From Peronospora farinosa (taxonomy: Eukaryota > Oomycota > Peronosporomycetes > Peronosporales > Peronosporaceae): a stretch of DNA of 64,000 bases. Positions 33,268 to 44,518 of the stretch are shown piece after piece. The position numbers and the translations under genes are program-made. The notes under the pieces are model-generated. The model was given only the letters and a program-made list of their open reading frames with translations. It was not told the origin of the DNA and did no database searches. Numbering within the stretch: position 1 is the first letter of the stretch; each line of letters begins with the position of its first letter. Where the stretch lies: contig CANTFK010000153.1 of assembly GCA_947646735.1 (NCBI GenBank), forward strand, positions 186,001 to 250,000, read 5' to 3'.

Positions 33268-33337
33268 ATTTCCTTGATTTTGGCCAAGATCGTATTATGA
33301 CCAAGGCAAATCTTCTTTAGAGAAGCTAATTCTACTG

Positions 33338-33812
33338 GTGGTTAAATGCGATCTGGACGACATGATCAACAAAATGGAGATCGACAATCACACGGAACAT
33401 GTGACTGGATCGTCACGATATGCTTTAGCTGAGTCCGAATCCATGTCAGATGACTCATTGGATCTGCGTCGAATGTCGCTGGAGCCGAATGGAGCAGCTT
33501 TTCTACAGGATCGAATGGCAGGTATGAAGACGGAGCCTGTTCCCATGATCGCGCCCGCGATCACACCTGATGTTACAAAAATATGAACTTAGAAGATATG
33601 CAGCAATTTTTCAATTCAGACATGGAGAAGTTTTGAAAGGAGCAGATGCTTCACGGTAGGAACAATGATCGCATGAAGAAGACCTCGACTAAGAAAACAG
33701 GTCAAGAATTTTAAGATGTGGGTATGGAATCTGTAGGATTGCACCATAGCCAATTGGGCGAGTACGACCCTGATTATATAAAGATTGGTGGATCGAGACG
33801 ACCTTTGGTGTC
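33338..33812 (+). pseudogene. GATC-rich Gag-like remnant
   Basis: Plus-strand frame 33,338-33,586 (82 codons; DLDDMINKMEIDNHTEHV, SLDLRRMSLEPNGAAF) continues across a stop into MNLEDMQQFF and SQLGEYDPDYIKIGG. It is cut at 33,813 by an LTR-like start (TGTAACGGGG). Codon and GATC composition match the dual-RNase H family. No domain is identifiable. Confidence 0.4.
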
Positions 33813-34060
33813 TGTAACGGGGTGTACCGCTACACAAATAGCCATAATCAAATCCATGTTACATAAGTAATTATATGCTACACCCAAAATAACGGGTGTG
33901 GCCATTCGTATCTCTATTCGCAGGTAAGTGAGAATGAGTCTCATTATCAGCCAATTGAAGAGAGATCTGTAGCTGTGTGGTTCCCATGTGTTTAAGGAGC
34001 ACTAGTACTTAGTATAAAACAAATATATAAAAATCAGAGTTGAAATTAATTTTAAGCGCG
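33813..34060 (+). mobile_element. LTR fragment starting TGTAACGGGG
   Basis: It begins TGTAACGGGGTGTACC, the same 10-bp terminus as the LTRs at 25,829, 36,923 and 58,026. It contains promoter- and polyA-like TATAAAACAAATATATAAA near 34,012. Beyond the terminus it does not match the LTR at 36,923, so it is not a partner of that LTR. The right end is uncertain. Confidence 0.45.
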
Positions 34061-34109
34061 CTAGTTGTTAAAATTTACCTTAAGCGCGGGGGAGGGGGGG
34101 GGTTGGTTG

Positions 34110-35110
34110 TCACACGATGACTTCGGGCACCCGACCCCCTTCAAGTGGAAATTTCTACGTCGCCTAGCAGACTTGGCCGGTCTTACTACCGTTGTTTCCG
34201 TCTTCAAGTATACGCCTGAGATGCTCCAGCGTGTAGCCATTCAAGACTTCGTCAGCCGCGAGCTCGCCGAATTGCGTCGGCAAGCTTCAACTTACGCAGT
34301 TGTCATGGGGTCTAACGTCGTTCAACTTGACGTTTCGAGCTACAGCGGCGAGGGACCAAAGTGCCTCGCGCTAAATCGTTAGATTTGTGAAGTAGACATC
34401 ACTATCCAATCCCGCCAGCTAACGACGGAGCTCACGCGTACCCACTTCCTCCTGCCAAGTTGACTGGAAAGACAAAGAAGTGGGCATTGGGGAAGCTTGT
34501 TGCCAATCCGGGATGCTCCCGGACATGCAGGCACTGAAGAGCGACTTGCGCCTGGCGTTTGAGCCTCCGCAAGACGATCATTACCATCGCTCCGCATTCC
34601 TTGCGTTGCAGCAGGTTATTCTGTCAATGTTGGACTACATCCAACACGCGCGACAACTGGCATCGTACATAGTCGCCGACCATATCGATACGGTGACACA
34701 AGTCCATGCGTTCGTCACCGCAATGAATGCTGGGCATCAGCGTTTCTACTTAACGCAGAAGCCTCCATCTTCTCTGGAAGAGGTGTTCAGGATTGTGTTG
34801 CGCGAAGACTTCAGTGTCTTGGCTTCGCAAGTGGGATCACTCGCTTCCCCTACACGCCGCTTAGAAACCTGAGCCAATGGAGATCTATACTATTGAGCAC
34901 GCTACAGGTCATAAGCGTGCTTCCAGTCGTAATTTTGGGTCTCTGCGGAAGCGAAAAACCTGATCTGCTTCTGCTGTCGCAAACCTGGTCACCGCGCAGC
35001 CGTTTGTCGCGCGCCTGCACCAGTGCTCACTATCACCGAGTCTGACGTTTCCGTCTCCCTCGCCGGGAAGCCAAAAACGGCGAGAACCAGTAGGTTCACC
35101 CACGCATTCC
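34110..35110 (+). pseudogene. Gag with CCHC zinc knuckle (deleted gypsy element)
   Basis: Pieces read VVMGSNVVQLDVSSYSGEGP, LNR (stop) and, after a frameshift, DMQALKSDLRLAFEPPQDDH and SSLEEVFRIVLREDFSV, the Gag architecture of gypsy elements. The zinc knuckle CFCCRKPGHRAAVC (CX2CX4HX4C) is at about 34,968-35,010. Stops at 34,381 and 34,870 break the frame. The Gag differs from that of the element at 58,026, so it is a different family despite the shared integrase. Confidence 0.75.
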
Positions 35111-35144
35111 GTCAACACTAGAACTCCTTGATTCATAATTTAGC

Positions 35145-35860
35145 GGGGGGGGGGGGGGTAGAGGTTGCCGATCGGCTTGCTGATGTTAGCTCTGTTATTG
35201 TTAATAAACAGGTAAACGCGTTTTTCGTAACGCGGTTGAGCGTCTCACGACATGTGCGTGACGCAATGACTGATAGCCAAGATAAAAAAACGAATATGCG
35301 GGTGCTAAAGGCAGAAGTTGTATTAATTGTTATGGGGTCGGAGATTAAGTCTTACTAAACGCTAAGAACCTACCTACTGAAGCAGTGTCTGCTGTATTCA
35401 AGACAAAGTTGTGTCCGCGCTTTATCGTACCCTTTACGGTCGTCGCCATGAAAGGCTTAGTGTATACCCTAATTTTGCCGCGCAAATTGCGTACACACCC
35501 TGTGTTTTACGTTGGAATGCTCAAGCCATATCGATATCCGTCCCGCGTAAATGCTAAGGCGCTTGCGCCGAGGTCGTTGGCACTGCCTCAGGACGTATCA
35601 TCTGCACCAAGAGGACAAGCTGCCTCTCCACTCGGGTCCGACCCTGCTCTAACGACTCGAGGAGAGTATTCATCTTCTGCGCAGTTTTCGAAGACACTTT
35701 ACCTCCTGAAGTAGCTCGACATGAGCTTGTGCCGGTACACCGGCCTCCTCCGGCATTTCTCGATGAGCAGGGGAACCTTCAGTTCCATGTGGAACAGCTT
35801 CTTCAGAAGCGTCGTCGCCACGGTCAAAATCAGTATCTGGTGAAGTGACGAGATACCCTA
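35145..35860 (+). pseudogene. Integrase C-terminal region plus chromodomain remnant
   Basis: It starts after a G13 run with EVADRLADVSSVIVNKQVNAF, parallel to 63,448 onward, and continues with AVFKTKLCPRFIVPF, LPRKLRTHPVFYVGMLKPYR and, near 35,800, KRRRHGQNQYLVKW, a chromodomain core. It is open in two main pieces with frameshifts. The Lys/Arg-rich RPRF...HPVFYV module is the conserved C-terminal integrase domain. Confidence 0.75.
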
Positions 35861-36922
35861 AGTCGTGGAACTTATGAAAATTCGAGGTTCCCCTACGGCA
35901 GGATTGCCCGTAAGCCGTGGAAGTTTTTGGGCGCCGGGCGCAGGGCCAACCTGATTAGCGATGGCGTTTCACACCCGTAGGGGTAGGAGTGGGCGAGCTT
36001 ACAGCTGGGGCCTGCTTCTGCTACAGACGTAGTCGAAGTACTGGAGTCTTGAATGGACGGCGCATAGCGCACTCGTTGTTTCTCCAATCATCCTTGAACC
36101 TTTTACTTGGCGTAGTCAAACGCATCATCCGTTCCAGACGAACGTCTGACACCATGGCACTTGCGCGAAGAGTCCACATGCTACTCTAACGCCGCACATA
36201 ATATTCCCAGTGGACAAAGGCTCTATCGTCTTCATCTTCACTTTCGCCGGCGAACAGCAAGATAGAAGCTTTTTACATGGAAGAAAAATCTGAATTACGT
36301 GCTTGCCTATCCAGGCGTGGCTTGTATTGGCTTTAAGTGGTCTTGACTAAATCTAAGAACTAATGGCGAATAGCCGTTCGCGCGGCGAGCTCCTCGGGGG
36401 GGTAATAGCATCCGGTACTATGGACCATATGTCTAGCGAATGGCCAGTGGCCTCTTTGAGACGCTCTTCAACGGATCGTGGCTCAAAGAGATAGTCTATA
36501 TGCCCTTTGAGTTTCACCATGGCCTTTGCTTGGTGTGTAGAGCTTGCCTCTGTTTGTAACTACTGAGCCTGTTACTCGTCAAGCGGGTTCGTGATCGCGG
36601 AAGTGGACTCTAACCGCATTGATGTTAATGTGTCAGCGACACCACGTTCGGAAATGGGTTCGCTGCATGACGAGAGTCAGCATAAATAACAGGAGAGCTA
36701 GGTTTAGTCTCTTTGTCATCCATGAAGTTTGTGTCGCTTTCGTAGTCCACCATGTCATCAAGACTTTCCTCTAAGAGGGTGTTAAAAGTCTCGGACTTGG
36801 TGCGAGGCGTGGTCATGTGCGTGGTACTTTGATAAACAGTTCGATGTTTGTGCATTTCGCAAACCACTTGGAAGCAATGTGTCGATTGACGTTATGCGTA
36901 ACATCAGTCTGATAGGTGAAAG

Positions 36923-37592
36923 TGTAACGGGGTTATACGATGCTTGGAACATCATATTGAATGTACATCACGGTTGAAATTTATATATTGCATATATATT
37001 TCAATACCGATCCTTTTTAAAGGGGTATTATAGATGAGTGATATTATAAGGGTATCGGTAATACCTTATACTATCGGTATCAGCTCCATAACTGATACAG
37101 TAATACTAAGTACAACATACACCGATGATTGGATGATTTCATATCCAGATTATAGACGACGGCATACAATAATTACTATGATAGTAATTAATCTAGTGTA
37201 GGGTACTTAAAGTAGTACTATTTATAAAATCTTGATGCATAAATAATCTCAATTATCATTTTGAGTCGAAGAGATAAAGTCAGTTTGGCTTATTTCTCTT
37301 GTGCACTTTGTGCGTTTGTTCCTTGAACCGTAATCATAGCTCAAACCTTTGCACTTTATGCGTTGGCTCTCTGAACCTTTAAGCTTATTGCTTGTTGGCT
37401 AGAAGTCCCTCTTAAGTTGTTTAAACGGGTAGACTTCGTAGTCGTTTAATTAGTATCCTTAGAACTAAGTGGCTAGATGTATCTCTAACAACTTCTTTAG
37501 AATGAAAAGATTTTTATTAGTATAAATATTTTTTATATAACTTATAGCCTTCAAAGTCTATCTTGAAAAACGACCTGTGTAGCTTCGCTACA
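36923..37592 (+). mobile_element. 3' LTR of the deleted gypsy element
   Basis: It begins TGTAACGGGG after a purine-rich tract and ends CTTCGCTACA (about 670 bp). Along its length it aligns with the LTR at 58,026-58,663, sharing the TAATTAATCTAGTGTA region, GCACTTTGTGCG-like duplications and the CTTAAGCTTATTGCTTG-like segment. Identity is visibly lower than between two LTRs of one recent element. Similarity seems to continue ~20 bp past 37,592, so the end is approximate. Confidence 0.75.
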
Positions 37593-37699
37593 ATTGAAGC
37601 ACTTTTAGTTCTAGTAGATAGCTACCTATATCTGATACAGCTCTCTTTTTCCTTTTAATTAAGCGTGTCGTTTAATTATATAGCTTATTCGGCTAACCA

Positions 37700-39500
37700 G
37701 TGTACGTTTGGTTCAGAGCACCTACACAGTGTAAGCAGGTGCTCCGAACCGAACTGACACAGTGTAATTAGATTATACTGTACTAGGGTGTGTAACCGTC
37801 GTTCCGACGGACATGGTTTTATGCTATTGATACATATATAGGGGTGTTCCCGTCGTGTCGACCGATAGGTGCACATATTTGACGCAGATCGTATATTGAC
37901 TTAGGTAATTAATTAATATTAGAAATATTGTGTATGAAGGTCAATGTATACCTGTCGTTTCGAAAGTTAGGGTGTTCACCTGTCGTTTCGACGGACATGG
38001 TCTGCCTTTTGACCTGTAAACCCATCATTTAACGTTAGATAATTCGATTGACTCAGGGTAAAGATGGATATGAAGGCAATGTGTACTCGTCTATTCGTCA
38101 ATTTTTCATTTGATCACCCGTCGTTTTAACGGTACGAAGTTGCATACATAGGCATCTTAAACGCAGCGATTTGCTAGGGTGTTTACCCGTCATTTCCGCG
38201 AATGTAGTATGCGAAGTCTACCAAAATAGTTTCTTTATTGAGTTTATATCACGTCGTTTCGATGGAACGCTGCGCGAAGTCGCCGCTGCTAGGGTGTGTG
38301 CCTGTCGATTCGACGGAAACGACAGCAAACTCTACGCTAATAGCATATTGTATTATTTTGGGTGTTCATCCGTTGTACCGACGGTGCAAAGTAGTATGTA
38401 TATCGCAACAAATTGCTAGGGTATTTACCTGTCGTTCCGACGGATACCCCTACAGTAGATGTATACTTGTCAATCACTCTGCTAAATCAGGTAAATTAAT
38501 AGTTATCAAAGTCAATGTGTATTTAGGCCAATGTAAACCCGTCGTTCCACCGGATACACATTAGCGAATTTCTGTAACGCGTTGATATACAGTCATTTGC
38601 TTGTAGATAATTCCTGCACGCTAGTAAATCGATGGACGAATGCATCATGTTTCATCGACCCACCTCTTTTATGGTGTTTACCCGTCGTTTTGATGGTGCA
38701 AAGTATAAAATGTTGGCGCGTCAAACGCCCCGATTTGCTAGGATGTATACCCGTCATTCAGACGGATATAGTGCGCAAGTCGACGCTGGGTATATACTGA
38801 CCTTTAGTCATCTTTTTACCAATTTGGTTGACTACATTAAAATGATGATATAAAGGTCAATGTGTACTCGTCGTTTCAACGGACATGGTGACTAAAGTTT
38901 GCCTTTTGACCTTCGAATCCAACATTTTCCCTTACAATGTTAAGGTAAAGTAATGGGTATGAGATTCAATGTGCACTCGTCGTTCCGGCGGATAGTAGCG
39001 TGCCGACCGAATAGACAGATGTACTGTATGTATACAGGATCGTATGTAATTTATTCTATGTGTGTCAATCAATTTTTTATACACCTTTTTGCCTGTGTGC
39101 AGCTTTATGATAGTGCCCGTTGTTCCGACGGATAGGTGCGCGAATCTCCGCTGATAGAACCCTAGCCCACCATATATCTTAAAATAGGGATGCTCACTCG
39201 TCGTTCCGACGGACATGGTGAGCAACCATCTGCTAGATAATCTTCGTACTCACTTATTATTCTGGTTGAGTCAGGTAATTGCTACATATGAAGTCAATAA
39301 GTATGAAAGTCAACGTCTACCTGTCGACGCTGGTCAATGTGTATCTGTCGTTTCGCACGACCATGTGTACCCGTCGTTCCAACGGACACAGTAAGCGAAG
39401 TCGTCGTGTGATCTTCGTACCCATCTCTTTACTTCTATATATGCGGTTTAATAAGGTAAAGTTATCGGTATAAAGGTGGATGTAAGCCCGTCATGCAGAA
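37700..39500. repeat. Dispersed palindrome array, core CCGTCGTTCCGACGG
   Basis: At least twenty copies of a short palindromic core (CCGTCG-TTC-CGACGG and variants) are spaced irregularly at about 25-140 bp. Good copies start near 37,796, 37,980, 38,301, 38,369, 38,428, 38,538, 38,867, 39,117 and 39,197. Flanks recur in two forms: GCTAGGGTGTTTACC before the core, or TATGAAGGTCAATGTGTAC before it, with GACATGGT or GATA plus GCG-AAGTC after it. It begins with a larger imperfect hairpin (37,708-37,752). The core is better conserved than its surroundings. No ORF is credible here. Confidence 0.85.
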
Positions 39501-39940
39501 TGTCCGGTTGACTCAGATAAATGAATAAGTATGATGCACTACATTTGATTCGATTCGCTTATTGTAACTGCATCCACCTTAACCTGATCAATACGCTTGC
39601 TTTTGCCACGTTGAAGTGTATTAGTTGAGCCCTGAGTTTATGTTTTAAAAATGAAGTGAAAGCATGTGTCTCATCTAACATATTTAAGAAATGCTGTGTT
39701 TGATATTGCAATATGTAATGATGAATATGAACACGTATGTGTGCAATCGTTTTGTATATTAGTGTTATAGATAGAAGCACGACATATGGAGACTCTGTTA
39801 TGGAGATCTGCACATGTAATAATTAATACAAATTGCATAATCAGCCATTGCAAAATGAGCCAAAAATGCAGAATCAGCCAATCCAAAATTGAAACAAAAA
39901 CAGAATTTAGCCAATCCGAATGCCGGAAAAGGATCAAACG

Positions 39941-39970
<30 letters not shown>
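39941..39970. repeat. (GACA)n microsatellite
   Basis: About 7.5 perfect GACA units, flanked by GGACAG variants on both sides (39,939-39,977). The AT-rich tail after it resembles the 3' end of a retroposon, which is an inference only. Confidence 0.9.
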
Positions 39971-39971
<1 letters not shown>

Positions 39972-40202
39972 GGACAGTAAAGTATTATTATATAGATACG
40001 TAGAGGGTGCCTCGTTACACTATATTTAGAGGCATCAATTAACTTAACCATTTATATTCTTACTTCAACTATATGTAAATTCTAATATGTATGTCGACTG
40101 CCTGTCCTACACTCATTGCGCGCGTTCATTCTCATTGACCAGCGCAGTGGCTGATATTTTGGCCAATATTACCCTACATCTCTAACTTCAAGGTGATGCA
40201 TT

Positions 40203-40360
40203 AATAATATCGTAGAATAGTATCGGCTTAGATAATATTAAATAGTATCAACTAAAATAATTTTGTCGAAGTTGTGTCGGTAAGATAATATTGTCGAATT
40301 GTGTTAGCTAAGATAATATTGTCGGATAGTATCGGCTACGATGCTATTGTCAAATTTTAT
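40203..40360. repeat. Degenerate ~30-bp tandem repeat
   Basis: About five copies of a unit with core AGATAATATTGTCGAATAGT and GTATCGGCTA, diverged by substitutions and indels. Non-coding; it lies about 200 bp 3' of the PH-domain gene. Confidence 0.7.
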
Positions 40361-40567
40361 CATATTTACATTGACACTTTATGTTAGTGCCAATGTAATG
40401 CAAGGGAAAGAGCGTTGCAATCTTTTCGTTATCTACACCAGAAACAAAACGTTTATAATACTAGCGTTGTCAACTAAGCATCGTCTACTGCACTGCAAGG
40501 GGCATAAGAATGTAGCTAATTAAGTTATAATCTCTCACTCAGAGAAGAGCAATGGTCACACGTAATC

Positions 40568-43162
40568 CTAAAACTCGATCACATCCGGCAACTCTGGCAA
40601 GTTTGTCAGCTTTACACCGATCGACTTGCCCATTGACGGGGGTGGGGAGAAAAGTGGGCTTGCGCCTGTCAATGAGGTTTCAGCGTTTTCCTTCGAATTA
40701 GGCAATTGTGGGCCGACCATAGGCTCAGCTGAATTCGATATGGAGGGTGCCGGCGCCGGACCAGCAGCGGTGCCGAACGAGTTCATCGTGCTCAGTCCAG
40801 CTACGAATCCCATATTCGGGCGCATGAGCGCAGGCTGCAGCCCCGTGGGTCCTCCGTAGTTGTACGGAGCAAGGTAAAACGGAGGATAAGCACCAAAGGT
40901 AGCCGCCAAACCGTAGGCTGGCATGCTCTGCGGACAAGTCGGATATGATGGCACAAACGGTGGCGGACACATTTGGTATATTGGTGCCGGCATCGCCTGC
41001 GCGGCAACGGCCGCAACTTCAGCGGCAGAAGAAGAAATGACAGCGGGAGCGACAACCGGTACTGGAACAGGAGATGGAGCAGGGAAAGTAGGAGGTGCAT
41101 ATGCGCAGGCAGCCTGTTGTGTCGAAGCAGCTTCAGTCTGGACGGACGAAGTTGACGTAAAGGCTGGTGCTGGGGCTGCAACCGGCTGCTGCACTGTTTC
41201 GGCTGACTTTTCCACAACAACCAGCGCGTTCGAGATCTTAGCTTCGTCTGTGGCAGTAGCACGCTCGGCATCTCGCACTTCCTTCCGCTGGATACGTTCA
41301 GCTGGTGAGGTGTACTTCTCTTTCTTCTTAGACTTTTTCTCTCCCTTCTTCTCCGTACGTTTGCGCTCACGACGCTCTTCCTCTGCCTGATTAAACTCTG
41401 CCAGCTTCCGAACATCGGCCTCAGCCTGACGTTGTTTGGCCTTTTCGCGTTTTAGTTTCGCCTTCACCTCTCGACATTCCTTCTTCTTCTCGCGCTTCTC
41501 CTGCTCTTCGCGAGCCTTAGCTTCCTCACGAGCTCGCTGCTCTTCGCGGTGAGCCCGTGCTAGCTCGGCCGCCTCCAAAGTCGTACGTTCCTCCTCTTCC
41601 TTCTCCCTCAGTAGACGCTTCTTAGCACGACGTTCAGCGCGATACTTCCTCTTCAGCTGGCGCAGCTCTTCGACTTCTTCGGCCTCTGCCATATCAAATT
41701 CAATTCTTTCAGCATCTGCACTCCCCGCTTTAGCCTCTGCACACTCCGCTGTAGTAATTTGTGCAGAAATAATTGCAGCAGGAGGCACTGCCTCCTGATC
41801 CTCGTCCTCCATTTCTAATTCATCCTCACCACTAGCGTATCCTTTCGTCACACTGTTGCCTTTGTCGCTGTTGCTTACAAAGCTCTGTTTTTGGCTCTTG
41901 AAGCTGCATCGACTGCGGAGGCTGCTCCGGGGCTGGTTCGTGTCCTCCAGATCAGCAATGCCCTCAACTTCTTCTCCTATAATTGACTGCTCTTCGTCGT
42001 ACAATTCCACGTCACTATTCTCACTGTCAACGAAAAGGCTAATGTCACTGAGGCCATGTCGTTTCTTCGGATGACGCGCGTCCTTGCGCATGCCGGCAAG
42101 CCTCGCGGCCGCCATCTCGGCGTACCGATCTCTGTTAGACTCGAGCTTCTGCGCCCGTCGCTTCATGTTCCTCTCATTCTTCTTCTTCGCTTCCCGTGCC
42201 ACGAGGACCTCGTCCACAAAGTCTGCATCATCGTTTTCCTCGTCTCTTCCGGCACCTTTGACGACCACTGCTCCGAACCTGCTAGCACCTGCCTCGTCGA
42301 ACAGAAATCTGTCAGTAGCCAGTGTTTTATTCTCTCTCTCACGTAAATCTAGAAGCTCTTTATCGAGTAGCACAGGTATCGAATCTTCCTGCACTTCGTA
42401 CTTGTACGTTGTGTTCTCATTTCCATAAAGTCCCCAATCAACAGGTTCGTTCTCGTCATGAGTCAATTCCTCCAATGAATCGGCGGAAGCGTCCGAAGTG
42501 GTCCTAAAGAGACGATTACTGTTTAAAAAATTGCTCTGTTCCTCTGTGTCCATCAATTGGGATGCATTTACGACACTCCGGGCCATGGACGGGCCTGTAT
42601 AAGCTCTGGGTTCACTACTCGCTGAAGCCTCGACGCTCTGAGTCCGTCGCCTCGACCCAAGATTGCCAACACTGTTAAGTCTCCTGTCTCGCCTACTGTG
42701 TACATCCATAAGCCCCATCCATTTGACCTTGTCGGCTGGACATGGAGCGACACATTGATAAGATTTCTTGTCTCTTGTCTCTATTGTAAAAGCATTCTGA
42801 TACCGATGAAACCCCGTTTTGCCGTCCCAATCATTAATACATTCAAGTTGCTGGACACTCGATGGTTTTTCTGGGCGACTGTCGTAAGCCTTTCGACTCT
42901 TATAACTCCGTAACATGACGCGTTTGCGTTCATCCGCATCTAATTCCCACGTAGCGACACAATACCGGTCGTGCATCACTGGCATTTTAGCTAAACGTTT
43001 CTTCAAATTACCTTCCATAGCCACAATAGCCGACTCGGGCAAGGACACGACACTGCTTGTATTACTGGCACGCAATATATCCTCTGGGTCCGATGGCTGA
43101 CGCTTATGCTTGCGACTGGCCAGAAATTTACGAATGCGATGCCGACCTGACGGCTCAGCCAT
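40568..43162 (-). CDS. PH-domain protein with charged coiled coil and proline-rich tail
   Basis: A large cytosolic protein of about 864 aa from the first ATG at 43,162; the frame extends to a GTG at 43,180. A pleckstrin-homology domain occupies roughly residues 48-155: MEGNLKKR, RYCVATWELD, an insert, then AFTIETRDKKSYQCVAP and the C-terminal helix with VKWMGLMDVH. It likely binds phosphoinositides or a protein at a membrane. Residues about 300-450 are Ser/acid-rich. Residues about 490-640 form a long K/E/R-rich predicted coiled coil (RAEERRERKRTEKK-like). The last 200 residues are rich in Pro, Ala, Met and Tyr (YPTCPQSMPAYG). The PH call is good; the rest names no family. Possible roles are membrane-to-cytoskeleton scaffolding, which is inference. 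Confidence 0.8.
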   Translation of the reverse strand: MAEPSGRHRIRKFLASRKHKRQPSDPEDILRASNTSSVVSLPESAIVAMEGNLKKRLAKMPVMHDRYCVATWELDADERKRVMLRSYKSRKAYDSRPEKPSSVQQLECINDWDGKTGFHRYQNAFTIETRDKKSYQCVAPCPADKVKWMGLMDVHSRRDRRLNSVGNLGSRRRTQSVEASASSEPRAYTGPSMARSVVNASQLMDTEEQSNFLNSNRLFRTTSDASADSLEELTHDENEPVDWGLYGNENTTYKYEVQEDSIPVLLDKELLDLRERENKTLATDRFLFDEAGASRFGAVVVKGAGRDEENDDADFVDEVLVAREAKKKNERNMKRRAQKLESNRDRYAEMAAARLAGMRKDARHPKKRHGLSDISLFVDSENSDVELYDEEQSIIGEEVEGIADLEDTNQPRSSLRSRCSFKSQKQSFVSNSDKGNSVTKGYASGEDELEMEDEDQEAVPPAAIISAQITTAECAEAKAGSADAERIEFDMAEAEEVEELRQLKRKYRAERRAKKRLLREKEEEERTTLEAAELARAHREEQRAREEAKAREEQEKREKKKECREVKAKLKREKAKQRQAEADVRKLAEFNQAEEERRERKRTEKKGEKKSKKKEKYTSPAERIQRKEVRDAERATATDEAKISNALVVVEKSAETVQQPVAAPAPAFTSTSSVQTEAASTQQAACAYAPPTFPAPSPVPVPVVAPAVISSSAAEVAAVAAQAMPAPIYQMCPPPFVPSYPTCPQSMPAYGLAATFGAYPPFYLAPYNYGGPTGLQPALMRPNMGFVAGLSTMNSFGTAAGPAPAPSISNSAEPMVGPQLPNSKENAETSLTGASPLFSPPPSMGKSIGVKLTNLPELPDVIEF

Positions 43163-44518
43163 TGACTTACTGGCTGACACTGATACGAGGGAGAAACGAC
43201 TTCAGGAATGGGATCGATGTCCGTGTCTTTGAGTCGAGGCCTTAGGACGAGTACAGGATGAAGAATGAGAAAGGGGTTGTTTAAGATTAAAGAACTGAAC
43301 TGGATATCTAATTATACAGGTTTCACTGATAATTTTGACAATTTAACTTTATTTGATCGTAGAATATACATATATATTGTAGACTAGATACTTCACAAGG
43401 ACAATATAGACAACGTTACATTGGCAAAATGACGATGTCAAGGACGGAATGAAGTTGGAAACGAGGTCTACGATGTTGTCTTGCCAGATAATAATTGTTG
43501 ATCTATAAACGTAGCGCTGGTTGCTGCTTCATGTAGAGAGAAGGTGACATGCGACATTTTGAATCAGGGAGGGCCAGCTGACGTGGAATTCATGCGAGTG
43601 CTTCGAGGTTCACCTCGTCTATGGTGGCTACAAGATTTTGCTCTGCTTTATAGCAACTAAATCACAAATGTCTGCTTCAGATATGCTGTACAGTGGTTCA
43701 TTGTAGCAGTAATAAGCAGCGTGTGAGTAATACTATTCAGAAAATAAAAGTCCAGCTCACCGTCTCTGCGATACAAGAAAGGTGCAGCCAGACGAGCGCG
43801 ATGATCCCGTCGCTATTCTATCGATTCCAACCTGACGAAGTAGTTGATCTCCACGGCCAAGTCAGACACGCATTGTACTGCCACACTGTCGTAAGAACGT
43901 ACAACAAAATATACGGTCCAAATGATACCACTAGCGGCCTATCGCATAAGCACAGACGCAAGGCAGTTTATGCTCGAAATACCGTCGTACATACCCGTTT
44001 CATCCCGACCGTTAATTTTTACTGATAGAAATCCTTTGGGATGCTGAAAACCACGATATGTATGATACACGGACAACTACACATTCCTGTGTTTGCTCTT
44101 TCTAGATAGACTGGTGCTATTAATCTACAGCTTCGCACGCAAGTGCGTTAGTAAACTGTCAAAGCAGCTGGTCACTAGAGGTTCGGGTTCCGTAACACAT
44201 AGTAAAGGCTCCGCTTGTGACGATCTGCCTGCACATTTCTGGCGGACTGTAAATCAGACCTACGCAGTACGCTCTGTGGTGAGTACTACGATCATCAATC
44301 CGTCGGTCTTTGCACTTACAGAGGTATCCATTACGGTATGTAGATCTAACTCAAAGTAGACGAAAGCATATTAGAACTTGGATAAACTATCAGGGTAACT
44401 AGCTATAAGAATTGATAAACGTGTGGTAAAATCCGTCGATGAGAAGACTAGTGAGCCTCACAGCGGGGCACGCCGTGATCCTTGTTGCCGGAAACAACCA
44501 CCTCACTTATGTGTTCAC
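43163..44518. other. Intergenic region, no gene recognised
   Basis: Lies upstream of the PH-domain gene and downstream of FYVE gene 1. A 110-codon plus-strand frame (43,693-44,025) and an 88-codon one (44,093-44,359) show no domain or codon regularity I can recognise. It should contain the PH-gene promoter. Confidence 0.45.

Larger units (their letters stand above)
34065..37592 (+). mobile_element. Internally deleted Ty3/gypsy element with 3' LTR
   Basis: Plus-strand order is Gag, CCHC zinc knuckle, then directly the C-terminal part of integrase, a chromodomain, 1 kb of non-coding tail, a purine tract (GATAGGTGAAAG) and an LTR. Protease, RT, RNase H and most of integrase are missing; the join is at the G13 run at 35,145-35,157. 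The remaining integrase part is close at the DNA level to the intact-length element at 58,026 onward (compare 35,158 onward with 63,448 onward). It is a dead derivative. Confidence 0.8.
39501..40567. other. AT-rich intergenic region with small repeats
   Basis: Contains a GCCAATCC-rich stretch (39,840-39,920), a (GACA)n microsatellite followed by AGTATTATTATATAGATA, and a ~30-bp degenerate repeat at 40,203-40,360. These look like ends of small mobile elements, but I cannot assign a family. No gene is recognised before the PH-domain gene's 3' end. Confidence 0.45.

Noticed and set aside
36625..36867. 80-codon minus-strand frame before the 3' LTR
   Set aside because: Antisense to the element's non-coding tail; no homology to an envelope or other known ORF.
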